64,000 bases of DNA. Origin: Streptomyces roseolus. GTDB lineage: Bacteria; Actinomycetota; Actinomycetes; Streptomycetales; Streptomycetaceae. Every line of letters starts with the position of its first letter. Position 1 is the stretch's first letter. This document shows, piece after piece, positions 6,748-17,180 of the stretch. The stretch covers positions 1-64,000 of the forward strand of contig NZ_BMTV01000001.1 in NCBI RefSeq assembly GCF_014649855.1. Reading direction: 5' to 3'. The notes below the pieces were generated by a model. The model was not told the origin of the DNA and did not search any database. It was given only the letters and a program-made list of their open reading frames with translations. Made by a program: the position numbers and the translations under genes.

Positions 6748-8973
6748 ATGCCGCCGTTGAGCAGGACCGGTGCCGAGCGGGACCCGGGGGGTCCCGAGTA
6801 CGCCGGGGAGTACCGGCTCCAGGCGGTGCTCGGCGCGGGCGGCATGGGCGTCGTCCACCTGGCCTCCTCGCCCTCCGGGCTGCGGCTCGCCGTGAAGGTG
6901 GTGCACGAGCGCTACGCCGAGGACCCCGACTTCCGGGCCCGCTTCCGGCAGGAGGTGGCCGCCGCCCGCCGGGTCAGCGGCGCCTTCACCGCGCCCGTCG
7001 TGGACGCCGACCCGGACGCCGAGCGCCCCTGGATGGCCACCCTCTACGTCCCCGGCCCCACCCTCGCCGACCAGGTGCGGCAGCGCGGTCCCCTCTCCCC
7101 CGCCGAGCTGCGCCGGCTGACCGCCGGGCTCGCCGAGGCGCTGCGCGACATCCACCGCGCCGGGGTGGTGCACCGGGACCTCAAGCCGAGCAACGTGCTC
7201 CTCACCGACACCGGGCCCAAGGTCATCGACTTCGGCATCTCCCGGCCGGTCGACAGCGACCTGCGCACGGAGACCGGGAAGCTGATCGGCTCGCCGCCGT
7301 TCATGGCGCCCGAGCAGTTCCAGCGGCCGCGCGAGGTCGGCCCCGCCGCCGACGTCTTCGCGCTCGGCTCGGTCCTGGTGCACGCGGCGACCGGACACGG
7401 CCCCTTCGACTCGGACAGCCCGTACATCGTGGCCTACCAGGTGGTCCACGACGAGCCGGACCTCACCGGGGTGCCCGACGAGCTCGCGCCGCTGGTCGCG
7501 CGCTGCCTGGCGAAGGAACCGGCCGACCGGCCCACACCGGCCCAGATCATGGCGGCCCTGCTCCCGCCCTCGTACGAGGCCGAGGCCTTCATACCGTCCC
7601 AGCGGCGGCGGCCCGTGCTGCCCGCCGACCCGTTCGCGTCCGACGGGCCGGACGACGTCCCGGCCCGGGGCCGTACCGACGCCTCCGGCGCGACCACGAC
7701 CCGGGCCGCCGTGCCCGCCCCGCCCGCGCGGCGCCGGCGGACGCCGCTCGCCCCGCGGCTCACCGTCTCCGCCGTCGTCGTGCTCGTCCTCGCCGGGGCC
7801 GGGGCGTACGCGGCGCTGCGGCCGCCGGCCCGGCCCGCGGCCGAGGCGCCCGCCCACCCGGCCGAGGTGGCGACCGCCGTCGACGGCTGGCACACCCGGC
7901 TCCAGGAGCACGGCGGGGCCGCCGCACCGGCCTGCCTGCACGAGGCCGGCTCCCTGTACTGCACGGCGCGGGGCGTCACGCTCGCCCGGCTCGACCCGAG
8001 GACCGGCGAGGTGCTGTGGAAGCGGACCGGGCCGGTGGCGGCCGATCCGCCGCTCGCGCCGGTGCCGCTGGCCGGCGGGACGGAGCCGCTGGTCGGCGTC
8101 GCGTCGGGGCCCGGGCCGCTGCGCGCGCACTCCGTCGAGGACGGGGCTCCCGGCTGGACCGCGCGCGCGGACGTGCCCGAGACCTTCCGCCCGGCGGGCG
8201 GGGTGGTGGTCCTCACCGACGGCCACGGCGCGCTGCGCGGGGTCGACGCCCGGACCGGGGACGGGCGGTGGTCGCACCGCCTGCCCGGCTTCGACAACCC
8301 GGTGCTCGGCGCCTACGACGCCCCGACCGGGCTCCTCACCGTCTCCGAGACGGCCGGGGACGGGCGGAGCAGCCGGATCGGGGCGCTGCTGCCGGCCACC
8401 GGCGAGCTGGTGTGGAGCCGGGTGGTGGCCGGGGACGCCGCCCCGGTCGGCCGCACCGCCGACGGGACGCTGGTGCTCGCCTCGCGCTACGAGGGCGTCC
8501 TGGTCGACGCGCTGGTGCTGCTCGCGCCGGGCTCCCCGGACGACCCGGGGAGCGGGCCGGCCGCGGGCTCGGAGCGGCGGGTCGGGATCCACGAGCGGAT
8601 GCAGCTCGCCGGGATCGCCGTACGGGGCTCGGTGGCGTACCTGCTCTCGCTGGACGGGCGGCTCGTCGCCCTGGACACGGCGCCGGAGAAGGGCAGCCGG
8701 CGGTGGGACCTGGAGACGGGGGCCTCGAACGTCTCGGCGCCCGTCCTCGGTCCCGACGAGCGGCTCTACCTCTCCGCGGCGGACGGGCGGCTGTTCGCCG
8801 TGGACACCGCGCGCGGTGCGGTCGTCGGGCAGACCCGGCCGCGGCTCGAGAACGGGCGGCTCGGGTACGCGCCGCAGGTGCCGGCGCCGCTGGTCGCCGG
8901 GGAGCGGGTCTTCGGGACGGCCCCGGACGGCTCGGTGTTCGCGGTGCACGCGCGCGTGGCGGAGTCCTGGTAG
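6748..8973 (+). CDS. Membrane Ser/Thr protein kinase with C-terminal PQQ-like beta-propeller
   Basis: 741 residues. The cytosolic N-terminal Hanks-type kinase domain (about 22-275) has the glycine loop GAGGMGVV, catalytic Lys K50, HRDLKPSN (142-149), DFG (161-163) and APE (MAPEQ). A proline-rich linker and one membrane helix (about 338-357) separate it from an extracytoplasmic PQQ-type beta-propeller (WD40-like repeats such as LARLDPRTGEVLWKR and LVALDTAPEKGSRRWDL), a likely sensor domain. ATG 6748 is used because GGGGGTGG lies just upstream and the kinase domain begins about 20 residues later; in-frame upstream codons look non-coding. The last codons contain one copy of the recurring CACGCGCGCGTG palindrome (8947-8958). 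Confidence 0.92.
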   Translation: MPPLSRTGAERDPGGPEYAGEYRLQAVLGAGGMGVVHLASSPSGLRLAVKVVHERYAEDPDFRARFRQEVAAARRVSGAFTAPVVDADPDAERPWMATLYVPGPTLADQVRQRGPLSPAELRRLTAGLAEALRDIHRAGVVHRDLKPSNVLLTDTGPKVIDFGISRPVDSDLRTETGKLIGSPPFMAPEQFQRPREVGPAADVFALGSVLVHAATGHGPFDSDSPYIVAYQVVHDEPDLTGVPDELAPLVARCLAKEPADRPTPAQIMAALLPPSYEAEAFIPSQRRRPVLPADPFASDGPDDVPARGRTDASGATTTRAAVPAPPARRRRTPLAPRLTVSAVVVLVLAGAGAYAALRPPARPAAEAPAHPAEVATAVDGWHTRLQEHGGAAAPACLHEAGSLYCTARGVTLARLDPRTGEVLWKRTGPVAADPPLAPVPLAGGTEPLVGVASGPGPLRAHSVEDGAPGWTARADVPETFRPAGGVVVLTDGHGALRGVDARTGDGRWSHRLPGFDNPVLGAYDAPTGLLTVSETAGDGRSSRIGALLPATGELVWSRVVAGDAAPVGRTADGTLVLASRYEGVLVDALVLLAPGSPDDPGSGPAAGSERRVGIHERMQLAGIAVRGSVAYLLSLDGRLVALDTAPEKGSRRWDLETGASNVSAPVLGPDERLYLSAADGRLFAVDTARGAVVGQTRPRLENGRLGYAPQVPAPLVAGERVFGTAPDGSVFAVHARVAESW

Positions 8974-8992
8974 CCCCGGCCCTCCGGCCGCG

Positions 8993-9433
8993 TCAGCCGC
9001 AGTGCTCCCAGGGGCTGGTGTACGCGTACGTGCCGACCCCGGCCTCGATCATGCCGCCCCAGCTGACGCAGCGCCCGGCGGCGTAGGCGCGGACGGGGCC
9101 CGCGTAGGAGCCGTACAGGTCCTGGTCCTTGCGGGTGGTGGAGCCCTGCGGGGTGAGCCAGGCGCCGGTGGGCAGCCGGAAGCCGGCGGTGGCGCCGGCG
9201 TGCAGGGTGACGACGCAGTTGTGGCCGGTGGCCGCGTTGTGGAGCAGGTGGACGCGGGCGAGGGCGGTGGTGGAGTTCCGCAGGGTCTCGACGTCGATGT
9301 GGACGTAGCCGGAGCCGCAGATCGAGGCCGGGGTGGCGGCGTGGGCCGGGGCGGCGGCGAGGGCGGCGAAGGCCGTGGTGGCGGTCGCGAGGACGGCGGA
9401 GCGTCGGATCGTGCGGCGTACGGAGGCGCGCAT
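8993..9433 (-). CDS. Secreted protein of the spore-associated protein A (SapA)-like family
   Basis: 146 residues from ATG 9433 (GAGGGG eight bases upstream). A basic N-terminus (RRTIRR), hydrophobic core and APAHA-ATP junction make a clear Sec signal peptide of about 30 residues. The mature part has a cysteine pattern and closing segment (SYAGPVRAYAAGRCVSWGG, then SPWEHCG) that I associate with Streptomyces SapA, a protein of the spore coat. Function is unknown beyond a probable extracellular or cell-surface role. Gene and kinase are convergent, with stops 19 bp apart. Confidence 0.75.
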   Translation of the reverse strand: MRASVRRTIRRSAVLATATTAFAALAAAPAHAATPASICGSGYVHIDVETLRNSTTALARVHLLHNAATGHNCVVTLHAGATAGFRLPTGAWLTPQGSTTRKDQDLYGSYAGPVRAYAAGRCVSWGGMIEAGVGTYAYTSPWEHCG

Positions 9434-9547
9434 GCGGATCCCCTCACAGGCAGGCGTGGACATGACATCCAGAGCGAGGCGTGAGCGTAGCGCGGGCGCG
9501 TCCGCGCGGGGAGCGGGCTTTTCGGCCCGCTCCCGCGCGGGCGACGC

Positions 9548-9583
9548 GAAATCCCCCCTCACGCGCGCGTGAGGGGGGATTTC
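9548..9583 (-). terminator. 36-bp perfect palindrome, terminator of ilvD
   Basis: Bases 9548-9565 and 9566-9583 are exact reverse complements (arm GAAATCCCCCCTCACGCG), giving a very stable hairpin just after the ilvD stop on the minus strand. Its centre is one copy of CACGCGCGCGTG (9560-9571). It also separates ilvD from the SapA-like gene downstream. Confidence 0.8.
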
Positions 9584-9617
9584 CCGGAGATACGGCTCCG
9601 GTGACGGGGGGCCGTCG

Positions 9618-11471
9618 TCAGCCGAGCTTCGAGACGTCGCGGACGGCGCCCTTGTCGGCGCTGGTCGCCATCGCCGCGTAGGCGCGGAGGGCGGCCGAGA
9701 CCTTGCGCTCGCGGTTCTTCGGGGCGTAGACGCCGCCGAGCGCCTCGCGGCGGGCGGCCAGGGTCGCGTCGTCGACGAGGAGCTCGATCGAGCGGCTCGG
9801 GATGTCGATGCGGATCCGGTCGCCGTCCTCGACCAGGGCGATGGTGCCGCCCGAGGCCGCCTCCGGGGAGGCGTGGCCGATGGAGAGGCCCGAGGTGCCG
9901 CCGGAGAAGCGGCCGTCGGTCACCAGGGCGCAGGTCTTGCCCAGGCCCCGGCCCTTGAGGAAGGAGGTCGGGTAGAGCATCTCCTGCATGCCGGGGCCGC
10001 CCTTGGGGCCCTCGTACCGGATGACGACGACGTCGCCGTCCTTGACCCGCTTGTTGAGGATCTTCTCGACGGCCTCCTCCTGCGACTCGCAGACGACGGC
10101 CGGGCCCTCGAAGGTCCAGATCGACTCGTCGACGCCGGCGGTCTTCACGACGCAGCCGTCGACGGCGAGGTTGCCGTGCAGGACGGCGAGGCCGCCGTCC
10201 TTCGAGTAGGCGTGGGCGGCGTCGCGGATGCAGCCGCCGGCCGCGTCGGTGTCGAGGCTCTCCCAGCGCTCGGACTGCGAGAAGGCGGTCGCGGAGCGGA
10301 CGCAGCCGGGGGCCGCGTGGAACAGCTCGACGGCCTCCTCGGTGGCCGCGCCGCCGCGCACGTCCCAGGCGTCCAGCCACTCCTTGATGGAGCGGGAGTG
10401 GACCGCGTGGACGTCCTCGTTGAGCAGGCCCGCGCGGTACAGCTCGCCGAGGAGGGCCGGGATGCCGCCGGCCCGGTGCACGTCCTCCATGTAGTACGTG
10501 CGGTCCTTGACCACGTTCGGGGCGACCTTGGCGAGGCAGGGCACGCGGCGCGAGATCGCGTCCATGTCCGGCAGGCCGTAGTCCAGCTCGGCCTCCTGGG
10601 CGGCGGCGAGCAGGTGCAGGATCGTGTTGGTCGAGCCGCCCATCGCGATGTCCAGCGCCATCGCGTTCTCGAACGCGGCGCGGGTGGCGATGGAGCGCGG
10701 CAGGACGGAGGCGTCGTCCTCGTCGTAGTAGCGACGGGTGAGGTCGACGACGGTACGGGCGGCGTTCTCGTACAGCGCCTTGCGGGCGGTGTGGGTGGCG
10801 AGGACGGAGCCGTTGCCCGGGAGGGAGAGGCCGATGGCCTCGGTCAGGCAGTTCATCGAGTTGGCGGTGAACATGCCGGAACAGGAGCCGCAGGTCGGAC
10901 AGGCGCTCTCCTCGATGCGGGCGATGTCCTCGTCCGAGACGTTCGGGTTCACCGCGTCGGAGATCGCGTCGACCAGGTCGAGCGTGCGGACCGAGCCGTC
11001 GACGAGGGTCGCGCGGCCGGACTCCATCGGGCCGCCGGAGACGAAGACCGTCGGGATGTTCAGGCGCAGGGCGGCCATCAGCATGCCGGGGGTGATCTTG
11101 TCGCAGTTGGAGATGCAGATCAGGGCGTCGGCGCAGTGGGCCTCGACCATGTACTCCACGCTGTCCGCGATCAGGTCGCGGGAGGGCAGGCTGTAGAGCA
11201 TGCCGCCGTGGCCCATGGCGATGCCGTCGTCGACGGCGATCGTGTTGAACTCGCGGGCGATGCCGCCGGCCGCCGTGATGGCGTCGGAGACGATCCGGCC
11301 GACGGGCTGGAGGTGGGTGTGGCCGGGGACGAACTCGGTGAAGGAGTTCGCCACGGCGATGATCGGCTTCCGCCCGATGTCCGCGCCCGGTACACCGGAG
11401 GCGCGCATAAGGGCGCGTGCGCCCGCCATGTTGCGGCCGTGGGTGACAGTGCGGGACCTCAGCTCGGGCAT
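9618..11471 (-). CDS. ilvD: Dihydroxy-acid dehydratase
   Basis: 617 residues, the normal length. Catalyses dehydration of dihydroxy-acids to 2-keto acids in valine, isoleucine and leucine synthesis, using an Fe-S cluster. Seen: CDKITPGML (Fe-S Cys with the catalytic-site block), [20 protein letters not shown] with clustered Cys, the [12 protein letters not shown] block and [18 protein letters not shown] 11471 has GAGGAG upstream. The gene appears monocistronic, followed by a strong hairpin. Confidence 0.97.
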   Translation of the reverse strand: MPELRSRTVTHGRNMAGARALMRASGVPGADIGRKPIIAVANSFTEFVPGHTHLQPVGRIVSDAITAAGGIAREFNTIAVDDGIAMGHGGMLYSLPSRDLIADSVEYMVEAHCADALICISNCDKITPGMLMAALRLNIPTVFVSGGPMESGRATLVDGSVRTLDLVDAISDAVNPNVSDEDIARIEESACPTCGSCSGMFTANSMNCLTEAIGLSLPGNGSVLATHTARKALYENAARTVVDLTRRYYDEDDASVLPRSIATRAAFENAMALDIAMGGSTNTILHLLAAAQEAELDYGLPDMDAISRRVPCLAKVAPNVVKDRTYYMEDVHRAGGIPALLGELYRAGLLNEDVHAVHSRSIKEWLDAWDVRGGAATEEAVELFHAAPGCVRSATAFSQSERWESLDTDAAGGCIRDAAHAYSKDGGLAVLHGNLAVDGCVVKTAGVDESIWTFEGPAVVCESQEEAVEKILNKRVKDGDVVVIRYEGPKGGPGMQEMLYPTSFLKGRGLGKTCALVTDGRFSGGTSGLSIGHASPEAASGGTIALVEDGDRIRIDIPSRSIELLVDDATLAARREALGGVYAPKNRERKVSAALRAYAAMATSADKGAVRDVSKLG

Positions 11472-11640
11472 CGTCGCTCGCTCCTCGTGATGGATGTGCT
11501 TCCTTCGAGCGTACGCCGCCGCTCCAAGATCTGGACAGCCTGTCCGCCATGCGGGACGGGATTCCAGGGAGCGGTCAGGGTCCCGGCCCCGACCGCCTCG
11601 GGGTCCTCCCGGATTCCTCCCCGGAGGCGCCCGGCTCCGG

Positions 11641-12255
11641 TCAGGCCTCCGTCAGGTACCGCTGGAGCGTCGGGGCGACCTCCGCCACGATCGTCTCCGG
11701 GTCCGCCGAGGCCAGCGGCTCCACCTGGAGGACGTACCGCAGGATCGCGATGCCGATCATCTGCGAGGCCGCCAGCTCGGCCCGGAACTTCGGGTCCGGC
11801 ACGGCGAGACCGGAGGCGACCCGCTCCAGGAGCCGGCGCAGCACGAAGGTCCGCAGCACCTTCGCCGCCGCCTCGTGGGTCACCGCGGAGCGGATGACCG
11901 CGAGCAGCGGGGCGCGGGTCGCCGGGTTCTCCCAGACGCCGACGAAGAAGCGGGCGAGCCGTTCGCCGACCTCCTCGCGCGGGCCTTCGAGGAGGGCCGG
12001 GACGACGAGCGTCGGCTCGAAGGAGACCTCGATCGCCGCCGCGAAGACCTCGTCCTTGGTGCCGAAGTAGTGGTGCACGAGCGCCGGGTCGACCCCGGCG
12101 GCCTTGGCGATGCCGCGGACCGAGGTCTTGTCGTAGCCGCGCTCCGCGAACTGGGTCCTGGCCGCCGCCAGGATGCGCTCGCGCGCGCCGGGGGCGGTGT
12201 CGTCGGCGGCGACGCGGGCCGGACGGCCGCGGCGCCGGGGGGAGGCCTCGCTCAC
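11641..12255 (-). CDS. TetR/AcrR family transcriptional regulator
   Basis: 204 residues. The N-terminal HTH is typical of TetR ([18 protein letters not shown], then [28 protein letters not shown]); the C-terminal ligand domain is not assignable. It starts with GTG at 12255, four bases overlapping the TGA of the isomerase gene (GTGA), so the two are coupled. A copy of CACGCGCGCGTG (12253-12264) covers this junction. The N-terminus is basic (RRRGRPARV), common in this subfamily. Targets are unknown but may include its own operon. Confidence 0.9.
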   Translation of the reverse strand: MSEASPRRRGRPARVAADDTAPGARERILAAARTQFAERGYDKTSVRGIAKAAGVDPALVHHYFGTKDEVFAAAIEVSFEPTLVVPALLEGPREEVGERLARFFVGVWENPATRAPLLAVIRSAVTHEAAAKVLRTFVLRRLLERVASGLAVPDPKFRAELAASQMIGIAILRYVLQVEPLASADPETIVAEVAPTLQRYLTEA

Positions 12256-13076
12256 GCGCGCGTGTTCCGGGCCGCCGAGGCGAGGTGGAGCCGGGTGAAG
12301 GCGAGGGCCTCGGCGAGGTCGGCCTCCCGTTCGGCGGCGGACATCGCGCGCCGGGTGTTGACCTCGATGACGACGTGCCCGTCGAAACCGGAGACGGCCA
12401 GCCGCTCCAGGAGCTCGGCGCACGGCTGGGTGCCCCGGCCCGGCACCAGGTGCTCGTCCTTGGCGGAGCCGCGCCCGTCGGCGAGGTGGACGTGGCCGAG
12501 CCGCTCGCCCATGCGGTCGACCATCGCGAGGGTGTCGGTGCGGGCGGTCGCGGTGTGCGAGAGGTCGATCGTGAAGTGGCGGTAGTCGTCCTTGGTGACG
12601 TCCCACTCGGGGGCGTACGCGAGCATCTCGCGGTCCTTGTACCGCCACGGGTACATGTTCTCGACGGCGAAGCGGACGTCGGTCTCGTCGGCCATCCGCC
12701 AGATGCCGGTCACGAAGTCGCGGGCGTACTGGCGCTGCCAGCGGAACGGCGGGTGGACGACGACGGTGGACGCGCCGAGCTTCTCGGCGGCCGCCCGGGC
12801 GCGCCGGAGCTTGACCCAGGGATCGGTGGACCAGACCCGCTGGGTGATCAGGAGACAGGGGGCGTGGACGGCGAGGATCGGCACCTGGTGGTAGTCGGAG
12901 AGCCGGCGCAGCGCCTCGATGTCCTGGCTGACCGGGTCGGTCCACACCATGACCTCGACGCCGTCGTACCCGAGGCGCGCGGCGACCTCGAAGGCCGTCG
13001 CCGTCGACTCCGGATAGACCGAGGCCGTCGACAGGGCGACCTTCGCATCCGGGACGCGCACCGCTGGTTCTGCCAC
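12252..13076 (-). CDS. Sugar phosphate isomerase/epimerase (xylose-isomerase-like TIM barrel)
   Basis: 274 residues. The fold is indicated by metal/active-site style segments [58 protein letters not shown] and GHVVIEVNT, the usual strand ends of the AP-endonuclease-2/xylose-isomerase-like family. The substrate cannot be deduced. The start is taken as GTG 13076: TACCCT lies seven bases upstream and no ribosome site is seen, suggesting a leaderless mRNA; an ATG 20 codons upstream is less likely. It is translationally coupled to the downstream TetR regulator. Confidence 0.85.
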   Translation of the reverse strand: MAEPAVRVPDAKVALSTASVYPESTATAFEVAARLGYDGVEVMVWTDPVSQDIEALRRLSDYHQVPILAVHAPCLLITQRVWSTDPWVKLRRARAAAEKLGASTVVVHPPFRWQRQYARDFVTGIWRMADETDVRFAVENMYPWRYKDREMLAYAPEWDVTKDDYRHFTIDLSHTATARTDTLAMVDRMGERLGHVHLADGRGSAKDEHLVPGRGTQPCAELLERLAVSGFDGHVVIEVNTRRAMSAAEREADLAEALAFTRLHLASAARNTRA

Positions 13077-13173
13077 GACAGACAGGGTACGGGGCGCACC
13101 TGGGCGCGGGAGGGTGGTTCCGGTCACCCTCCGCACGCCGCGGCGCCGCCCCTTCGCGTACGCACGCGCGCGT

Positions 13174-13234
13174 GGCGCGGCCGTACGTCTCCGGGGCTCA
13201 CGCGTCGGCGCGGCCGTACGTCCCCGGGGTTCAC
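13174..13234. repeat. Tandem duplication of the ppx 3' end (33-bp period)
   Basis: GGCGCGGCCGTACGT plus CCGGGG and a stop-containing TCAC recur at 13174-13201 and 13207-13234 with only a few differences. The second copy contains the ppx stop codon (13231-13233). A CACGCGCGCGTG copy (13163-13174) abuts the first. Confidence 0.7.
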
Positions 13235-14175
13235 ACGCCGGACAGCGTCTCCGGGAGGTGGTCGAGGCGGCGCAGGATCACGCCCTCGCGCAGGGCCCAC
13301 GGGCAGATCTCCAGCCGCTCCACGCCGAGCAGGTCCATGGCGCCCTCGGCGACCAGGGCGCCGGCGAGCAGCTGGGCGGCGCGGCCCTCGGAGACGCCGG
13401 GCAGGGCGGCGCGCTCGCCACCGGTCATGGCGGAGAGCCGCGGCACCCATTCCTGCAGGGCGGCGCGGGTCAGCAGCCGCTCCACGTACAGGCCCTCGCC
13501 GGAGCCGGGGGCGCCGGCGATCCGGGCCAGCTGCTTGAAGGTCTTGGAGGTCGCGACGACGTGGTCGGGCTTCCCGAAGCGGCTGAACTCGCCGACCGTA
13601 CGGGCGATCTGGGCGCGCACATGGCGGCGCAGCGCCTTGACGTCCTCGGTGTCGGGCGGGTCGCCGGGCAGCCAGCCGGCGGTGAGGCGGCCGGCGCCGA
13701 GCGGCAGGGAGACGGCCGCGTCGGGGTCCTCGTCGATGCCGTACGCCACCTCCAGGGAGCCGCCGCCGATGTCGAGGAGGAGGAGCTTGCCGGCGGACCA
13801 GCCGAACCAGCGGCGGGCGGCGAGGAAGGTGAGCCGGGCCTCCTCCTCGCCGGTGAGGACCTGGAGGTCGACGCCGGTCTCGTCCTTGACCCGGGCCAGG
13901 ACGGCGTCGGCGTTGCCGGCCTCGCGGACGGCGGAGGTCGCGAAGGGCAGCACCTCCTCGCAGCCCTTGTCCTCGGCGGCGTGCAGCGCGTCGCGGACGG
14001 TCGCGACGAGCCGTTCGACCCCACCGGGCGCGATGGCGCCGCGGGCGTCGAGGAGCTCGGCGAGCCGCAGCTCCGCCTTGTGGGAGTGGGCGGGCAGCGG
14101 GCGGGCGCCGGGGTGGGCGTCCACCACGAGCAGGTGCACTGTGTTCGAACCGACGTCGAGGACTCCGAGTCTCAT
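13231..14175 (-). CDS. Ppx/GppA family exopolyphosphatase / guanosine pentaphosphatase
   Basis: 314 residues. ASKHA fold phosphatase with phosphate-1 motif [17 protein letters not shown] at the N-terminus, [13 protein letters not shown], and phosphate-2 motif [16 protein letters not shown]. It hydrolyses polyphosphate and/or pppGpp in the cytoplasm. The length matches the short actinobacterial Ppx1-type enzymes lacking the C-terminal HD domain. It is divergent from the Cys-rich gene at 14217, with only 41 bp between starts, so promoters must overlap. I give no symbol because Streptomyces has more than one member. Confidence 0.92.
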   Translation of the reverse strand: MRLGVLDVGSNTVHLLVVDAHPGARPLPAHSHKAELRLAELLDARGAIAPGGVERLVATVRDALHAAEDKGCEEVLPFATSAVREAGNADAVLARVKDETGVDLQVLTGEEEARLTFLAARRWFGWSAGKLLLLDIGGGSLEVAYGIDEDPDAAVSLPLGAGRLTAGWLPGDPPDTEDVKALRRHVRAQIARTVGEFSRFGKPDHVVATSKTFKQLARIAGAPGSGEGLYVERLLTRAALQEWVPRLSAMTGGERAALPGVSEGRAAQLLAGALVAEGAMDLLGVERLEICPWALREGVILRRLDHLPETLSGV

Positions 14176-14216
14176 GGCGGAAACGCTACTGCGCCCATCC
14201 GCATACGCTTGGTGTC

Positions 14217-15131
14217 GTGCCGAAGACGAAAAAGGCGAAGCCGGGCAAAGACAGTGCCGCCGGCGACGGAGCCGTGCGCGAGGAGGTCCCGCACGACCCG
14301 CGGGACGTGAAGTACGCGCAGAACGTGGAGGGCGGGAAGCCGCCCGTCAAGGGCGTGCGGAAGCAGCGCAGGGGCGAGGAGCCGGACGAGCAGGGGCTCG
14401 ACTTCCCGCGCGCGTGGGTGGAGTTCGCCGACCCGGCCGACGAGGAGCAGGTCTTCCGCTGCGACCTGACCTGGCTGACCTCGCGCTGGACCTGCGTCTT
14501 CGGCAGCGGCTGCCAGGGCATCCAGGCGGGCCGGGCGGCGGACGGCTGCTGCACGCTCGGCGCCCACTTCTCCGACGAGGACGACGAGAAGCGGGTGGCG
14601 GAGCACGTGGCGCGGCTGACGCCGGAGCTGTGGCAGTTCCACGACGTCGGCAGCGAGACGGGGTGGACGCAGACCGACGAGGACGGCGACCGGCAGACCC
14701 GCCGCTGGAAGGGCTCCTGCATCTTCCAGAACCGGCCGGGCTTCGCGGGCGGCGCGGGCTGCTCGCTGCACATCCTGGCCCTGAAGGAGGGCCGGGAGCC
14801 GCTGGAGACCAAGCCGGACGTGTGCTGGCAGCTGCCGGTGCGCCGGACGTACGACTGGATCGACCGGCCCGACGACACGCGCGTGCTCCAGGTGTCCATC
14901 GGCGAGTACGACCGCCGGGGCTGGGGTCCGGGCGGTCACGACCTGCACTGGTGGTGCACCTCGGCGACCTCCGCGCACGGCGGCGGGGAGCCGGTCTACG
15001 TCTCGTACCGGCCCGAGCTGATCGAGATGATGGGCAAGGACGCGTACGACGTGCTGGTGGGGCTCTGCGAGGCGCGGCTCGCCTCGACGCTGCCGATGGT
15101 GGCGCCGCACCCGGCCGACCCGAAGCCCTAG
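14217..15131 (+). CDS. Conserved Cys-rich actinobacterial protein (DUF3109-like)
   Basis: 304 residues from GTG 14217; TACGCT (14204-14209) seven bases upstream and no ribosome site suggest leaderless translation. The N-terminal 60 residues are highly charged ([21 protein letters not shown]). The core has many cysteines in short motifs: [41 protein letters not shown] and WWCTS. This arrangement is compatible with an Fe-S or zinc site and resembles DUF3109/YkgJ-type proteins. Function unknown. Confidence 0.75.
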   Translation: MPKTKKAKPGKDSAAGDGAVREEVPHDPRDVKYAQNVEGGKPPVKGVRKQRRGEEPDEQGLDFPRAWVEFADPADEEQVFRCDLTWLTSRWTCVFGSGCQGIQAGRAADGCCTLGAHFSDEDDEKRVAEHVARLTPELWQFHDVGSETGWTQTDEDGDRQTRRWKGSCIFQNRPGFAGGAGCSLHILALKEGREPLETKPDVCWQLPVRRTYDWIDRPDDTRVLQVSIGEYDRRGWGPGGHDLHWWCTSATSAHGGGEPVYVSYRPELIEMMGKDAYDVLVGLCEARLASTLPMVAPHPADPKP

Positions 15132-15180
15132 CTCCTCCTTCCAGGAGGAGGGCTTCCGGGAGGGGCTTCAGGGAGGGTCC

Positions 15181-17040
15181 TCAGGAGGAGGGCTGCGGAG
15201 CCGGTTCCTCCGTGGTCGGCGGGGGCGTCGGCTCCGTGGTGGCCGGGTCCGTCGTCGGGGGCGGGTCCGTCGTCGGCGGGGGCGTCGTCGGATCGGTCGT
15301 CGGGGGCGGGGTCGTGGGCTCGGTGGTCGGCGGCGGGGTGGTGGGTTCCTCCGTCGCCGGCGGGGTCGTCGGCGGCCGCGTGGGCTCGCCCGGGTCGGTC
15401 GGCCGCGGGTCCACCGGGCCGCTCGTGGGCGGCGCGGTCGGCGGGGTCGTGGGCTCCGTGGTGACCGGGGGCGGCGGGATCACCCGGTCGTCGATCGGGG
15501 CGACGGGCCCCTGGCCGCTGATCCGCAGCACCGCGCCGGTGGGGTCGACGCCGATCCGGGCGCTCCAGGGGCCGCGCGGTTCCCGCGCCGGGTCGACGCG
15601 CACGGCGACGGTGACCGTGGCGCCCGGGTCGAGGGTGCCGGAGGCGCGGGTCACGTACAGCCAGGGGGCGTCCGTCCACAGCGACCAGTCGACCGGGGCG
15701 CCGCCCTCCCCGCTGAGCGTGATCAGGGTGACGCCGCCGACGCAGCGGGCGGTGACACCGATCCAGCCCGGCGCCGGCTCGCCGGGGCGCGCGGGCGCGG
15801 CCGGGGCGGCGGTCCGGGCGGGGGTGACGACCTCGACGGAGACGTCGGGGGCGCGGCCGCCCCGGACGTCGCCGGGGGCGGGGGTCGCGCGGGCGTTGCC
15901 GGCGTTCTCGTACCGGTCGTTGGGGCGGCCGTCGCCGGCCGCCTCGCTCTCGCCCGCGCTGACCCGGGCGGCGTCCCTGGCCTCGGCGCCCGCCGGGACG
16001 CCCCGGTAGGAGGTCCACAGGGCGAGCACGGGGGCGGCCACGACGGCGGCGACCACGGTGGTGGTGACCGCGCGGGCCCGCATCCGGTCGCGGCGGGCGA
16101 CGAGGTCCTTGGGGTCGAGCGGGAAGCCGGTCGGGGCGAAGCGGGGGGCGCCGCCGCGCGCGCGTGGGACGTGCAGCATCGCCATGTACGCGGCGGCCCG
16201 GGGCGCCTCGACGAGCGCCGGGCCGTCCTGGGCGGGGCGGGGCCCGGCACCGGGCCAGGGCGCGGCGGCGCCGACCCGCTCGGCGGCGCGGCGGCAGACC
16301 GGGCAGTCGTCGACGTGCCGGACGAGTTCGGCGCGCAGGGCCGCCGAGAGGATCACCCGCCGGTCGCCGGTGAGGAGGCGGGCGACGGTGGGGCAGCTGC
16401 CGGTGGAGACGACGGCGAGGGCGGCCCGGGTCCGCTCGACCTCGCAGGCGGCGGTGGCGAGGAGCTCGCGGGCGGCCTGCGGGTCGAGGGAGAGGACGGC
16501 GGCGACCTGGCGCGGGCTCAGCCCGTGCCGGACGGCCAGCTCGAGGGCCTCGCGCTGTTCGGGGGTGGTGCCGGCCGCCTCGGGCCAGGCGAGGGCGGCG
16601 AGTTCGGCGCGGCGGCGCTCGGCGGTCTCGGCGGAGACCGGCGGCGGCCCGGGCGGGGGGACGGCGGGGCGGCCGGTGTGCGCGCCCTGCCGCCGGCGGC
16701 GCTGCTCGCCGAGGCTGCGCAGACAGGCCCAGCGGGCCAGCGCGTACAGCCAGGCGGTGCGGCCCTCCTCGTCGGAGGGGCAGCGGCCGTGGTGGCGCTC
16801 GGCGGCGGCGAGGACGTCGCCGAGGACGGCGGTGGCGGTGTCGTGGTCGCAGAGGACCGAGAGACAGTACGTGAAGAGTCCGTCGAGGACGTCCTCGTAG
16901 CGGGCGGGGGGGCGCTGGCCGAGCGTGCGCGGTCCCTGCTGCGGGCCGCGGCGCGCCCGGTGGGCGCCCGGGGTGCGGGAGGAGTCCAGCCTGCTGCTCG
17001 TCACTGGGCGACCGTAGGCGCGCGAGGGGGGACTCTTCAT
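15181..17040 (-). CDS. Sigma-factor-like protein fused to a zinc-finger, membrane helix and surface domain
   Basis: 619 residues if ATG 17040 is used (GTG 17004 is an alternative). Residues ~48-205 resemble an ECF sigma factor: a sigma2-like helix region, then a sigma4-like HTH (EQREALELAVRHGLSPRQVA). Directly after it, H242-C246-C249 (HVDDCPVC) matches the HxxxCxxC zinc motif of anti-sigma proteins. A membrane helix (about 325-343), an Ig/BACON-like domain with VDWSLWTDAPWLYVTRAS, and a long Pro/Thr tail (about 520-619, TTPPP repeats) follow. A sigma-like domain fused to its own anti-sigma-type finger and tethered to the membrane would be an unusual regulator. The sigma domain may be degenerate, because the linker between sigma2 and sigma4 is rich in Pro. 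Confidence 0.75.
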   Translation of the reverse strand: MKSPPSRAYGRPVTSSRLDSSRTPGAHRARRGPQQGPRTLGQRPPARYEDVLDGLFTYCLSVLCDHDTATAVLGDVLAAAERHHGRCPSDEEGRTAWLYALARWACLRSLGEQRRRRQGAHTGRPAVPPPGPPPVSAETAERRRAELAALAWPEAAGTTPEQREALELAVRHGLSPRQVAAVLSLDPQAARELLATAACEVERTRAALAVVSTGSCPTVARLLTGDRRVILSAALRAELVRHVDDCPVCRRAAERVGAAAPWPGAGPRPAQDGPALVEAPRAAAYMAMLHVPRARGGAPRFAPTGFPLDPKDLVARRDRMRARAVTTTVVAAVVAAPVLALWTSYRGVPAGAEARDAARVSAGESEAAGDGRPNDRYENAGNARATPAPGDVRGGRAPDVSVEVVTPARTAAPAAPARPGEPAPGWIGVTARCVGGVTLITLSGEGGAPVDWSLWTDAPWLYVTRASGTLDPGATVTVAVRVDPAREPRGPWSARIGVDPTGAVLRISGQGPVAPIDDRVIPPPPVTTEPTTPPTAPPTSGPVDPRPTDPGEPTRPPTTPPATEEPTTPPPTTEPTTPPPTTDPTTPPPTTDPPPTTDPATTEPTPPPTTEEPAPQPSS

Positions 17041-17180
17041 ACCGGATCCGCTCTTCTCAGCCTTACGGGTGAAGCCATCACTCGAAAGGGGACAGCGGCG
17101 GGGTGTGACGCTGCCGCGGCGACGGGACGGAGGCGGGGCCCGTCCCCCCGACCCGCGGGCGATCGTCCCCGGCCCGGGGG

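Noticed and set aside
8947..8958. Conserved HARV protein motif as the cause of the palindrome
   Set aside because: The same DNA also encodes TRAW and ARAR in other genes and occurs in non-coding DNA, so a protein-level explanation fails.
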